64,000 nt of DNA from contig JAJTUQ010000003.1 of NCBI GenBank assembly GCA_021399445.1, forward strand, positions 3,348,001 through 3,412,000, written 5' to 3'. Below the pieces are notes generated by a model. The model did not search any database, was not told the origin of the DNA, and saw nothing but the letters and a program-made list of their open reading frames with translations. Numbering within the stretch: position 1 is the first letter of the stretch; each line of letters opens with the position of its first letter. This document shows, piece after piece, positions 23,516 through 34,920 of the stretch. The DNA is from Xylogone sp. PMI_703. Lineage: Eukaryota > Ascomycota > Leotiomycetes. A program made the position numbers and the translations under genes.

Positions 23516-25957
23516 ATGGAGTCTCCGCGGAAGGAGGACCCCGATTCTAGGGCATCCGAGGCTGGTAGAAAGCGAGCATTTCAAGAGCCACCTCCAGACT
23601 CTGGCGAAGTTATTACTATTGATAGCTCCTCAGACGAGGATAGTGAGATGCAGCCTCAGCAGAAGCGTGTCAAGTACGATCATGATGATCAGTCAGTGTC
23701 TGACTCGTCTCGAGCTACGAACATTTCCGAGAAGACTACAAACGAAACATTGGTTGCCGCGGATAGTGTTCAGGCTCCTGCGATTTCCTGGAATCAGGGT
23801 GTGCAAAGTGGACTGCGTACATCATTTGGCAGCAAGATTAAAAAGATTTCTATCACCACGAATACTGAAAAATCAGTTCCTGGTGGCATAGACGATGGGA
23901 AGCAGCCAAATCAAACAAAGACTGCTGCTGAAACTGCTGAAACTCTGACTCGCACACAACGTATGCCGAAGGGTGCCAAAATGAAGGCCAGGAAGGGGAA
24001 AATCGGAATAGAAATGGGCCAGCTGGAAACGGAAACGGAAAATGCTGCTATTGCATTGGAGAAGTTTGGCGTGCCGTTACCTCCACACTGTCAACTCATC
24101 GCAGATAAAATCGCTGGTGGGCTCACGCTCTATCCGAAGAGACTCGAATCTACGCCGTCTTATATAAATAAGACGGGGGAATTCAGATTAGAAGAGACAT
24201 TTCACGATGGGAAGCCTGTGTCTATAAAAGATCTCACGATGCGTGATTTTGCGGTCGCTTTTCTTCAGGGCAACCGCGACAAGATAGAAGATATCAAACC
24301 AAAACAACTTGGCGCCGCATTCAACATATATGTTTTGAAATACTATAATCATATCCACCCAACTTTCAGGGAATCCATAACCTCAACTCAAAACTTCCAT
24401 GCGAACAAACTATTAACCGTATTGCGTCAAGCCAAAGGCCAGCTTAAGGAATCGAAGAAACATCGCACCAGTAAGGAGCCTATCGGTTCTGATACTACTC
24501 TAAAATCTAATGAAAGACAAACAAATATTATGGAAGAGTCTTCAGGAACTGATGCCAAAAATGCTGACACTCGGGTTCCCAAGGAGAATACTCAACCGGA
24601 GAAGGGCAAGGATGATATTCAGGGGCCACAAGGAGCACAGCACATGAGCGAGGGGGAAAACAGCTCGTCAATGCCTACGGAAAACATGCCAACCCCTTCC
24701 GGCAATATCTCACCGCAGGTAACCGCACCTGAATCAGCTTTCGTTGACCAAGGTATCCAGCAGGCACCCATTACTGTTGTAGATGACGAGGTTTTCACAA
24801 TTGATGCTACTCCAGCCAAGGTAGATATCTCGGAAAGAAACGATACTGCGTCGCTTGTAGGAGAGTCAGCCGCTATAGGATATGATGACGCTGAAAATGA
24901 TATTCTGCAACGCTACTTTCCCGCCGCAGGGTCCAGTAGCAACACCCCTCGGTGTCTCTCTTGTGCTGGGCATGACCATAGCACTGTAGACTGCGATGCC
25001 TTTACCTGTGCAGCATGTGATACGAAAGGTGATCATACAACAATCAGCTGTCCACAAAACCAGCGGTGTGGTAAATGTCGTCAGCGAGGACATGGCATTG
25101 CAGAATGTCCAGAAAAACTCAGGGTACCGAAAGACGAAATGCCAGGCTGCGATATTTGCAACTCTGCTGGACATGTGGAAGCTGATTGTTCTTTCATCTG
25201 GCGGAGTTTTCGTACTAGACCTGAAGAGACAAAAAAGGTTAACAGCATGCATATTTACTGTTATTGCTGCGGAAACTCTGGTCACTACGGGGGAGAGTGT
25301 GGGCTGCGTCATGGTCCGGTTCCCTCTGGATTTACATGGTTGAAATCCAATCTTGCACCATATCTCGATCCCAGTAGTGCCAACCAAGTACTTGCCGCAG
25401 GAGTGAACTACTCCATCAGTGAAAGATCACGGAATGGCTTCTCAGTCAAGGGCAAAGGGGGTCGGCCAAAGAAACGCCAACCTCAGACTATCGTCATAAA
25501 TGACAGCGATGATGATAGAGGCTCATTCATTCGTCCTAAAGTCAACAATCCTCCTCCAAGGATGGGTGGTATTCGAATTGTAGAGCCATCTAGACCACAA
25601 AGCATGGGTCAGAGCAATATTTCTCACCGCGGTCCACCAGATACATATCACCCTCGAGAAGACTCAGCTAGGTACGGCCGTGAGACGACGTTTACTGCTC
25701 CACCTAGATACAACGAGCAATATAACTATCAGCCCAGAGCTATGGATACAAATTACAACCTGCGCTCACACCAAGGCCAGCCTACCTATAGCAATGGATG
25801 GTCTGCGCAAGAGTATCCTCAGAGAAATCCCGATCCTCTTCCGCCTCCAAATACTGCTCGAGATGACGAAGCACCCATCAGAGGCAAAAACTATCGAGTA
25901 GGCAAGAGGACAAGAAGAAGAAAAGAAAGAGAGCTCATGGTTTCACGCGGTCACTGA
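23516..25957 (+). CDS. AIR1: Air1/Air2-like zinc-knuckle protein of the TRAMP complex
   Basis: RNA-binding subunit expected to work with a Trf4/5-type poly(A) polymerase and Mtr4 in nuclear RNA surveillance. Single exon of 813 residues from the ATG at 23516. Five zinc knuckles lie at about residues 480-595: CLSC...HSTVDC, CAAC...HTTISC, CGKC...HGIAEC, CDIC...HVEADC and CYCC...HYGGEC. The second has one extra residue before its His. Between knuckles 4 and 5 lies IWRSF (residues 561-565), matching the IWRxY-type motif through which yeast Air2 contacts Trf4. The protein is over twice as long as the yeast proteins. The extra length is a DSSSDEDSE acidic N-terminus, a probable globular segment at about residues 185-290, and an Arg/Gly/Tyr-rich tail ending in KRTRRRKERE. 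Confidence 0.85.
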   Translation: MESPRKEDPDSRASEAGRKRAFQEPPPDSGEVITIDSSSDEDSEMQPQQKRVKYDHDDQSVSDSSRATNISEKTTNETLVAADSVQAPAISWNQGVQSGLRTSFGSKIKKISITTNTEKSVPGGIDDGKQPNQTKTAAETAETLTRTQRMPKGAKMKARKGKIGIEMGQLETETENAAIALEKFGVPLPPHCQLIADKIAGGLTLYPKRLESTPSYINKTGEFRLEETFHDGKPVSIKDLTMRDFAVAFLQGNRDKIEDIKPKQLGAAFNIYVLKYYNHIHPTFRESITSTQNFHANKLLTVLRQAKGQLKESKKHRTSKEPIGSDTTLKSNERQTNIMEESSGTDAKNADTRVPKENTQPEKGKDDIQGPQGAQHMSEGENSSSMPTENMPTPSGNISPQVTAPESAFVDQGIQQAPITVVDDEVFTIDATPAKVDISERNDTASLVGESAAIGYDDAENDILQRYFPAAGSSSNTPRCLSCAGHDHSTVDCDAFTCAACDTKGDHTTISCPQNQRCGKCRQRGHGIAECPEKLRVPKDEMPGCDICNSAGHVEADCSFIWRSFRTRPEETKKVNSMHIYCYCCGNSGHYGGECGLRHGPVPSGFTWLKSNLAPYLDPSSANQVLAAGVNYSISERSRNGFSVKGKGGRPKKRQPQTIVINDSDDDRGSFIRPKVNNPPPRMGGIRIVEPSRPQSMGQSNISHRGPPDTYHPREDSARYGRETTFTAPPRYNEQYNYQPRAMDTNYNLRSHQGQPTYSNGWSAQEYPQRNPDPLPPPNTARDDEAPIRGKNYRVGKRTRRRKERELMVSRGH

Positions 25958-26619
25958 AGCTGCCTCTTCTGCGCGGATATCAATTCACCATATCCGAAGA
26001 AGATCCACAGATCGCCTTTGCTACAGCTAGCGTTCATACTTACAGTTAGAGTTGGGCTCTTACATTTCTACAAGAGGCATGTAAAAGTGTCCCAATTACT
26101 TAGAGACGGCGTGAATTCCTCATTATCATTCATTTTTTATGACGGTCAGGAGGTATGCTGGTGAAGGACCACCAGTTCTGGCTATATTCTTGCTTTATGT
26201 AGGCATGGAATGGCCATTGTATGAATAAACCGAAAATCTTGTACATTATTAGAGCTTGTAGCATAGCCTAGCATCTACTTTCGCTAGCTACGTATTCGGG
26301 CAATACAGAAACCTAGAAGGACTTCTACGTGGCGCTTGTATTTGGAGTAGAACTTCGGACTCAGCTTGTTCGGTATATTTCCGCCGTAGTATTATGTCAT
26401 GTCCATCTTGCTGACTGATGATATATACCACGTAGGTGTAGATGGTACCTCACTCTAGCACCATAACGCACCCAGATTCCTCATCACCGAAAGCTTAAAT
26501 AAGCTCTGCCCCCTTGATCTAGTACCCCGCCGTTAAAGAGAACAACCTGATCAAAGTGATAAGCAAATTCCAAAGCACAATTCGATCACAAAGAACAGTA
26601 ATAGCTCAAAAATCAAACA
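25958..26619. other. Intergenic, tandem plus-strand genes
   Basis: 3' region of the Air-like gene and promoter of the DUF427 gene. No other gene is seen. Confidence 0.5.
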
Positions 26620-27998
26620 ATGGCAAAGTGAGTTCAACACACAGCTTCCAACAGCGATTACAATTCGCGTTTCTTTTCTCCCCAGTATAGGCCATCTAGT
26701 TGGGTCTCAGCTTCTAACCCCGCACCCCCCTGTTCTTTAGCATCCCGCAACACTCGCTGCCCGCGCTGGGTGAGAAACTCACCAAGGAAGGACCGCACAA
26801 GGTGGAGAAGACTCCACGCCGGATCAGAGGTCGCTATGGTGGAGACTGGTTATTTGATACGACAAAAGCGATTTATGTTTGGGAGCATCCTTATTGTGAG
26901 TCTACTTCTCTTTCTGTTGCCCTGGTATTTTTGGGCACTCTTTCTTAGAGGAGCTTTGCTTTTGAGGGTAGGTACATTGTACATATCATTTCTGGAGGTG
27001 GATAAAGATAGTTAAGATCTTCTCTCCTTTATGAGTATCGCGAAAGACGACGCAGATTTGGAGGATGATCGGAGCTAATTTCCCGTTATATTTAACTTTC
27101 CAGATCCGTATTTTTATATTCCCAGATCGGAGTTCGCCAAAGGAGTGGTGATTGAAAAAGTGGACTCGTCGACGACTAAGAGCTTTTGGGTGGGTAGATT
27201 GAGTGTTGGAGGGAAAGTCGTCACCGAGGATGTCCTGGTGTTTGAGACCTTGGGAGCACTGAAAGATGTAGTGAAGATTGCTGTTGCTGCTCTTGGTAAG
27301 TACCTCGATATCCACAAGTTGGCATCCGAGGACCAGCCCTCCTCATTCTTCTCGTTCCGAAACTTTGTGGCGATTCAACCGCGGCTGATAACATCATGTA
27401 CAGACTGGTACGCAGAGGATGAGAAGCTACTAGGCACACATCCTCGTGATCCGTACAAACGAGTGGAAATCTTTCCTGCGTCTCGTGAAGTCCGGATTGA
27501 AGTAGATGGTCATGTCATTGCTCAGAGTCGTCAGAATATGTTCTTGTACGAAACATCCTTAAGAACGCGATACTATGTCGACCCGACCTTTGTGAATTGG
27601 GAATATCTGACGGAGAGTGAGACAATCAGCTATTGTCCTTACAAAGGGAAAGCTAAGTATGATTGTTACCTTTCTCTTACAAAAGCATTCGATTCCTTTT
27701 CCCTGTTATTTATTTCTTCTTTTGGTTTGAGGTCCACATATTGTATCATAAGATGCAACATGTCAAAAGGAACGTTATAGTATCAAGATAGAAGCTAATA
27801 TTTGGATACAGTTACTACAATATCGTTGTTGGAGGGAAGGAAATCAAGGACGCAGTATGGTACTATGAGTACCCCCGGCACGAGTCCTTATTCGTTGCTG
27901 GAAAGCTGTGCTTCTATAATGAGAAGGTGGATGTGTTTATTGATGGAATCAAAGAACCATACAACCCCAACGGAACGCCTCTTCCTGGGGATGCATGA
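26620..27998 (+). CDS. DUF427 domain protein
   Basis: Five exons, 26620..26627, 26741..26895, 27104..27295, 27404..27656 and 27812..27998, give 264 residues. The first exon is only 8 nt (ATGGCAAA). Two DUF427-type halves are visible. The first contains RIRGRYGGDWLFDTTKAIYV and YFYIPRSEF. The second contains REVRIEVDGHVIAQS, TRYYVDP, CPYKGKANYY and WYYEYPRHESLFVAGKLCFY, ending with VDVFIDG. These are the hallmark strands of the family (WYY.P, CPYKG, VCFY.EKVD). The family is widespread in bacteria and fungi and its biochemical role is unknown, so I assign none. Splice sites restore the expected family sequence at each junction, which makes the model firm. Confidence 0.88.
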
Positions 27999-29233
27999 TT
28001 TGGGTTAGTTATGCGGAAAAGCGTTTTGGCTATTCCGTTCCTCGAGGTAATTATGGCGACAGTACAATGAGAAAGCCTCTCGGCTCGGGCTTGTTGCAAG
28101 AATACTGTGGAAATCTCGCATTATCGTACTCAGCATCCGTGTGCCCATGAGTTGTCCCCATGCTAAATTTGTATCATTTGTATACGTATGTACAAAACCG
28201 ATCCCCCCTTTTTCGGATAGAGAAATTGTGCAAATAGCACAACTTATGCATATTTAGCTCTCTCGCTCTTATCAAAACACTCTAAACTCCGCCTTATCGG
28301 AGCCGTACGTATACTTGAGTGTTCTAGATTGCTACTACTCTAGAGACCGAGGACACTAGGTGGCTATGGTTGATAGTGTAATCTCGATCTTTTACGTGCG
28401 TAGAACCCGCGACGGACTCTCGCTCCTTTACTCAAGCCCGAGAGGCCGATGATGTCACTTTATTAGTAAATTTTTCTAAGGCAACAAGGCATCTTAACTC
28501 CGAAGCATCACAACTATCCGCGAGTCTTCCACAGTAGGCAAACTTCCGAGCGGGCGTATCTCATCAGTCTGGATTGGAACCTAGATCAGATCAGAAATCC
28601 ACGATTACAATACGATTCAACCTAGGTCCCCGTGCGAGAAAGGCTTAACTCCCGGAAGAATCGCCATCACGTCCGCACAATCATGCCCTTGATTCTGACG
28701 CGGTATGGCGGGCGATCTTAACGCCGTGGGAGTTGTTGGCTGGGGCAACAACACCAACACACCATCTTTCAGATGATAGGACCCATTGACTCATCCACAA
28801 GCTCTAAACTTTATCCACAACTCTATCTGAGCTTCGTAATGCTGTGCCGTACACAGCTGCTCCTTAATCCGCCCCCGGGAAGTTCTCCCGGATTTACTCT
28901 CCGAGGCCGAGGTCTGGATCCTGATTGGTGCTTGCTCTTGTGTGGTATCTACTAGGTAGGATAGGGTCGTCCAATTTTCATGCTTGTATAGTCTATATGA
29001 CTTTCTGTATTTCCTTCATATGATCACTTGATTTATCAGATCAAAGGCAAGCTGTCTGATTATCAATCATCTTGTCCTTTTTTTCCTTATCGATTCCTAG
29101 CTGTTCGGATTTTATATTTATATACATTATAAACAACCCCTCTACCTGGTTGTTACATAGCATATTTAGATATAACTCTTTCTCTTCTCCGACTTTGTCA
29201 AGGTATCACTGGCACGTATCGTATCACATCTCA
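27999..29233. other. Intergenic, tandem plus-strand genes
   Basis: No gene is supported over 1.2 kb. The segment before 29234 is AT-rich and probably contains the promoter and leader of the transporter gene. Confidence 0.5.
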
Positions 29234-30966
29234 ATGCGCAGTTCCGAAGAGACAGACAGGACTCAGGTTGCCGCGGCACCAGGTGACGGAGAACCTTTAG
29301 AGACTTTGACGGAGAGGCAGACCAACATGACAGAACAGCAAAGGCAGCCCCAAGTTGCTCCTAGCAGCTCGACGCTCTTCAGACGGGAACAGAGTGATTC
29401 GGATTTGGAAGAGGAGCTTAGGATCGAGAAAGATATTGAATCAGGTGATACTGTAGGGGACGACCCAAATATCGTCGAGGCCGTGCTATCAAGGAGAGAT
29501 CAGGCAAAGGATCCCAACTTGATTGAATGGGATGGCCCCGACGACCCAGAAAACCCGATGAATTGGCCAATGTCGAAGAAATGGCGTGTTACAGTTATGA
29601 TGGGTTTCATGACCTTTGTTGTCACCTTTGCTTCAAGCGTTTTCAGTAATGCAACAATCCCCGTTGCAAGGCTCTATGACATTTCAACCGAGGTTTCCAC
29701 CTTTGGTAGCGCTTGTTTTGTGCTAGGCTTTTCTCTCGGCCCCTGCGTGAGTTCAGATTGCAAAACTATTGTGAATTACTGGGCACTAACATCCTTTACT
29801 AGGTGTGGGGTCCAGGCTCTGAAGTCTTTGGAAGAAAATGGCCGATGTTTGTTGGATACTTCATCTTCGCACTCTTTCAAATAGGGGTCGCTGTCTCCGA
29901 AAACTTCTACACCATTGTACTTTGCCGTTTCTTTGGCGGCTTTTTCGGCTGCTCGCCCTTGGCCATTGTGGGAGGTGCTTTCACGGATTTCTGGCCGCCT
30001 ATGCAAAGAGGTGTTGCAGTTTGTATATTTGCATCTGCAACATTCATTGGGCCAGTTGCTGGCCCTGTCATGGGCGGATTCATTACACAGTCGCATCTAG
30101 GCTGGCGTTGGACTGAATACATTACCGTCATCATGGCTATGTTTTTTGGTATTCTTGGAGTCTTCATTATTCCAGAATCCTCACATCCACGACTTCTCCA
30201 GCAACGTGCCCGGAAAATACGGCATCAAACAAAGAACTGGGCTATCCATGCAAAGGCCGATGAGATTGAGCTCGATCCTAAAGCGATCATCAATACCTAT
30301 CTCTTCCGCCCCTTTATCATGCTTGTCCAAGAACCCATTCTAATTTTGGTGACTCTCTACCTCGCCCTCATCTACGGACTTATCTATCTCCTATTTATCT
30401 CCTTTCCTATAAGCTTTCAGCAAGAGAGGGGCTGGAATCAAGGTGTTGGTGCTCTTCCCTTCCTTGGGATTGCAGTTGGACTGTTAGCTGGGGCCATTAC
30501 AATCATAATTATGGATAAGACCCGCCTCCAGCGCAAGATAAAGAAACATGGTAGACTTATTCCTGAAGAGCGGCTTCCACCCATGATCATAGGTGCCTTC
30601 ATTCTCCCCATCGGTCTTTTCTGGTTCGCGTGGACTAGCAGCCCACATATCACCTGGGTACCTCAAGTCCTGGCCAGCGTTCCAATCGGATGGGGTATTT
30701 TGATGATATTCCTACAGGGGTTAAACTATTTGATCGATGTATATCTGTGGTATGCAAACTCAGCACTTGCAGCAAATACCATGGTAAGATCCCTTGCAGG
30801 CGCCGGATTTCCTATGTTTGCACATGCCATGTACGCCAAGCTCGGGGTGGATTGGGCTACAAGCTTGCTAGGTTTCTTGTGTGTTGCACTTATTCCAGTG
30901 CCAATTGGCTTCTACTATTATGGTGCGAAGATCAGGAAGTTGAGCAAATTCAGTCCTAAGCTTTGA
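29234..30966 (+). CDS. MFS multidrug-type transporter (DHA1 family)
   Basis: Predicted plasma-membrane proton antiporter exporting drugs or small molecules. Two exons, 29234..29746 and 29803..30966, with a 56-nt intron, give 558 residues. A hydrophilic N-terminus of about 110 residues precedes NPMNWPMSKKWRV, typical of fungal DHA1 transporters. About 12 hydrophobic segments follow. The loop between segments 2 and 3 reads GPGSEVFGRKWP, the family's G-x-x-S-[DE]-x-x-G-R-[RK] motif. The central loop contains ARKIRHQTKN. The motif C-like GPVAGPVMGGF lies in segment 5. The closest named types are Flr1/Flu1-like transporters. The substrate cannot be read from sequence. No biosynthetic cluster genes surround it, so it is probably a stand-alone efflux pump. 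Confidence 0.9.
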
Positions 30967-31846
30967 GTGGATAAGGGGTAACGTCAGTATGAGGACTATG
31001 ATATGCGCTTCAGTTATGTAAATATTAGTAGCAATAGATGGAGTCGGGAGTCTGGATTTCGGTCCCTGGATAGGGACATTGTTGTTATTTCAGCGGGTAT
31101 GAGACAGTCTAGAAGCACATTCCATGATATGATATATAGAATGTATGTATGAGACTCTCATGCTAATAATAAAAGTATCACGACTCTTAACTGTTGATGG
31201 ATTGATCTTGTGGTATGAATGTACGCTAAGTCCCAATCGGGAGTGAGCCGCCATAGATAATACTGACAAAATGTGTGCAGCAAAGTCATTACATTTATGC
31301 TTACTTGGGAGTTTGATAAACTCACTATTACGTCACTGACTATGGTGAAGGGGCGCGTCGGGGGCGTTGGTAAGGTATTGACTCGTAATTGAATCACTTC
31401 AAGATTTGGAATTTTGTAAATATCTAGTCCATTGAATCAAATTATAGTTTTCCAATCTGCTAGCCAACAGAAATATTCATGATAATTCCACAGTAAAAGC
31501 GGCCGCAGATTGAGCGACCGGGGTGGTGAGGGGCAACTTTCGGGAAGGCACGATGCCAAATTTTGACAGGAATTCATTACTGCATTGTTAACGTTGTAAT
31601 AATTTTAGAATATATTATTGAAGATTGTCAATTGTAGTACCACTTAAAACAGAAGGCCGCTAATCATTAATACTAGAATCCATGTAGCTCGTAACTGGCA
31701 CTTTTATTTCCTGAGTCATAAGAATCACACGTGATGAGGGCTGCATAGTGGGGTAGCGACGAACTTGTTCGCATATACCAATCTTTTTTCTTTGACTCAT
31801 TTTGTTCAATCTTCAATATACTTTCACTTACGTTGGTCAATTCATT
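30967..31846. other. Intergenic, AT-rich
   Basis: 3' side of the transporter and promoter of the lysyl-tRNA synthetase gene. No other gene is seen. Confidence 0.5.
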
Positions 31847-34800
31847 ATGGCTGACGCAACGAGTTCACCTGAATTACTTCTAGACGAGGTCACTGGGGAC
31901 CGTGTATCCAAGTCGGAACTCAAAAGGCGTATCAAGCAACGTCAGAAGGATGCCGATAGAGCTGAGAGATTAGCTTCGAGACCGGCTGCTGTAGCCAAAA
32001 AGACAGATGCAGAGGCAGAAGAGAAGGAGCTGACTCCCAATGTATTTAAATCTTCCTTTTCATCTCCAAGGAAATTGCTAATATATATATTCTATAGCAA
32101 TATTTCCAGATCCGATCTCGAAACATTAACAAGCTTCGCGAGTCCAAAGATCCTTCGCCATATCCGCATAAATTCGCTGTTACTACGCACCTTAGGGATT
32201 TCGTCGCTACATACAGTAGCCTCAAATCGGGAGAAGATCGCAAAGATGTGGAAATTCGAGTTGCTGGAAGGATCTATAACAAAAGAGCCTCGGGCAATAA
32301 GCTTATATTCTACGATATCCGTAGTGAGGGTGTTAAGATGCAGATTATGGTATATTTATACTCTATTTACAGAGAAACACCGGAATTAATTGTACATTTT
32401 GCAGTGTCAAAGCCAAGCGACCGAAGGAAGCGAAATACCGTTTGAGAAACAGCATGAACACTTAAGAAGAGGTGATATAATTGGGATAGTTGGATACCCA
32501 GGTCGGACAGCGCCAAAAAACAAGATCGAAAAAGGAGAGGAGGGTCAACTTTCAATCTTCGCGAAGCAGGTTATACTACTAACTCCTTGTCTTCATCAAT
32601 TACCCGATGAATACTGTTTGTCCTACGTTCTCCTTGTGACCATTATCTCATATCTAACATCATATAGATGGCTTTAAAGATCAAGAGCAACGACATCGGA
32701 AGAGGTATCTTGATTTGATAGTAAGGCGCACTTTGTCTAAGAAACGGAATGTTGAAATCGAAATTCAGTATTGCTAACGTTGATATAGATGAATGTAAGA
32801 GCTGCAAAGTGTCTTTTGAATTTTAATATACTATGTTCTGGCCTATCGAGTGTTGGAAATCGACCCACCGTCCAATACACTCCAGCACTCTTCTTCTTTT
32901 TGTTTTGTGCTGATAGATGCTACTTCTAGGAACCAACAAGAAATGTATTCATCACAAGATCAAAGGTATAATCTCTTTAAAAGCTAATGAAATTGTGCTA
33001 AATTCCCCTAGATGATTACTTATATCCGCAAATATGTAAGCATCCCAATGAACTATTGTCTAATAGTCCTGTTTTCCAGCTAAAACTATTGAACAGCTGG
33101 ATGAAAAAGAGTTTGTGGAAGTGGAGACTCGTAAGTAATGATTGGGTTCCGGACTATATGCTTCTAACTAAAATGAAATAGCAATGATGAATTCGATAGC
33201 AGGTAAGATTATATCGTTTAACTGGTATTTCCACTGTGAATGATGATTATTAACTTTTAGCTGGTTGAAGGTGGAGCAACTGCCAAGCCATTCAAGACTC
33301 ACCATAATGAGTTGAATATGTGAGTCCCCCTTACTTTAGGATGTGATAACAAACTAATTTACTTTGTAGGGATATGTTCATGCGAGTAGCACCAGAACTC
33401 TATCTGAAGATGTATGTGATTTTTACTTTCCGTCCCTGGGTATATATGGAGTTCTCTTCATCTGGAGTCAAGTCTTGGATAGATTTATAGATGGGATATC
33501 TCCCCGTTCTGCCCGAATCTCAGTTTTCTAATGGATTCATCCCTGATAACAAAATGCTCTAGGCTAGTGGTTGGTGGTTTAGATCGCGTGTACGAGATAG
33601 GACGGCAATTCAGGTATGTCTAAAACAAATGCAGCTTTGGTCTCTCACTAACAAAGAAAGAAACGAGGGCATTGACTTGACGCATAACCCCGAGTTTACT
33701 ACCCTCGAGTTTTATATGGGTATGCATACATATATTCCTATGCTGTTTAAAGTTTATAACTAAATTTGTGTTTAGCGTATGCCGATGTCTATGATCTCAT
33801 GGATATGACAGAAGAGTAAGAATTCCTTAAGAAAATTTGATGTCTTAATGTAAATTATGTATGTGGTTGAACATCACTAACACAAATGCAAAACAGACTG
33901 GTTTCCAACTTAGTTTATCATATTACCGGCGGTTATACCACGAAATTCCATACTCAGCATGGTGAAGAGATGGAAGTAAATTGGAAAGCACCATGGCGAC
34001 GGGTTGAAATGATTCCGGCACTTGAAGAGGCTTGCGGAGTCAAATTTCCACCAGGAGAAGAACTCCATACCGAGTAAGATATTTCTATTAAAGCCACGAA
34101 CCTAAGAGCTACTCCAAAAGCTGCTATGACTTCGTTATCATCGTATCTTAGAAAGTAAAACAAATTCCAGAATATGAAATGCTGATTCTGCTATAGAGAA
34201 ACAACTACTTTCTTGAAAGAGCTCTTGAAGAAGATGAAAGTGGAATGTTCACCACCTCTTACAAACGCTCGGATGTTAGACAAGTTGGTTGGAGAATTCA
34301 TCGAAGAGACTTGCGTCAATCCTACTTTTATTACTGGCCACCGTAAGTTTCATTTTTATACCCTTTTTACTCTTCAAAAAATCACATGAACTTGTTTTGT
34401 GATTTCCTATAGCTTGTCGCTTTTATTTTATAGAAGCTAAAACGGCTATGAAACTTTCGCTTTAACTTAACAATTTTCGGATTCAATATACTAATATACT
34501 ACAGCGCAAATGATGTCACCACTTGCGAAATATCATCGCGAAAAGGCGGGAATTTGCGAGCGATTTGAAGCCTTTGTATGTAAGAAGGAGATTGTCAATG
34601 CTTACACCGAATTGAATGATCCTTTTGATCAACGACTCCGGTTCGAGGAGCAAGCTAGACAGAAAGATCAAGGCGACGATGAAGCTCAGCTCATTGATGA
34701 GAATTTCTGTCAAAGTCTCGAGTATGGTTTACCGCCAACTGGTGGATTTGGAATGGGAATTGATCGTCTTGTGATGTTCCTCACAGACAAATATTCGATC

Positions 34801-34920
34801 AAAGAGGTCCTGGCATTCCCCTTCATGAAAGAAGAGAAGATTACAAATAAGCCTTTATTAGCTGCTGAAGAAGAGGGTATTAAGCCAATGCCTGTAGAAG
34901 ATGTTCAAACAACACATTAA
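31847..34920 (+). CDS. KRS1: Cytosolic lysyl-tRNA synthetase (class II)
   Basis: Charges tRNA-Lys with lysine. I reconstruct 17 exons: 31847-32041, 32098-32349, 32405-32615, 32668-32720, 32789-32794, 32930-32965, 33012-33035, 33097-33130, 33182-33202, 33271-33319, 33370-33411, 33563-33613, 33661-33719, 33776-33815, 33897-34073, 34197-34342 and 34505-34920. They total 1812 nt (603 residues), close to the family length. A Lys-rich N-terminal helix ([15 protein letters not shown]) precedes the OB-fold anticodon domain (VEIRVAGRI...FYDIRS). The catalytic domain has motif 2 (GRQFRNEGID), the lysine-pocket sequence [12 protein letters not shown] and motif 3 (GMGIDRLVM). Exon 5 is 6 nt (ATGAAT, Met-Asn) and restores RYLDLIMNE, which is conserved in the family. 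The donor at 32616 (GTTTGT) is unusual. I see no mitochondrial targeting sequence. Confidence 0.93.
32789..32794 (+). other. 6-nt microexon of the lysyl-tRNA synthetase gene
   Basis: ATGAAT is bounded by the acceptor GATATAG and the donor GTAAGA. It supplies the Met-Asn pair between RYLDLI and [12 protein letters not shown], which the family requires. The flanking introns are 68 and 135 nt. No other in-frame join of the two neighbouring exons gives these residues. Confidence 0.8.

Noticed and set aside
28380..29000. Possible small gene upstream of the MFS transporter
   Set aside because: Only a 60-codon frame without features. The sequence reads as an ordinary promoter region.
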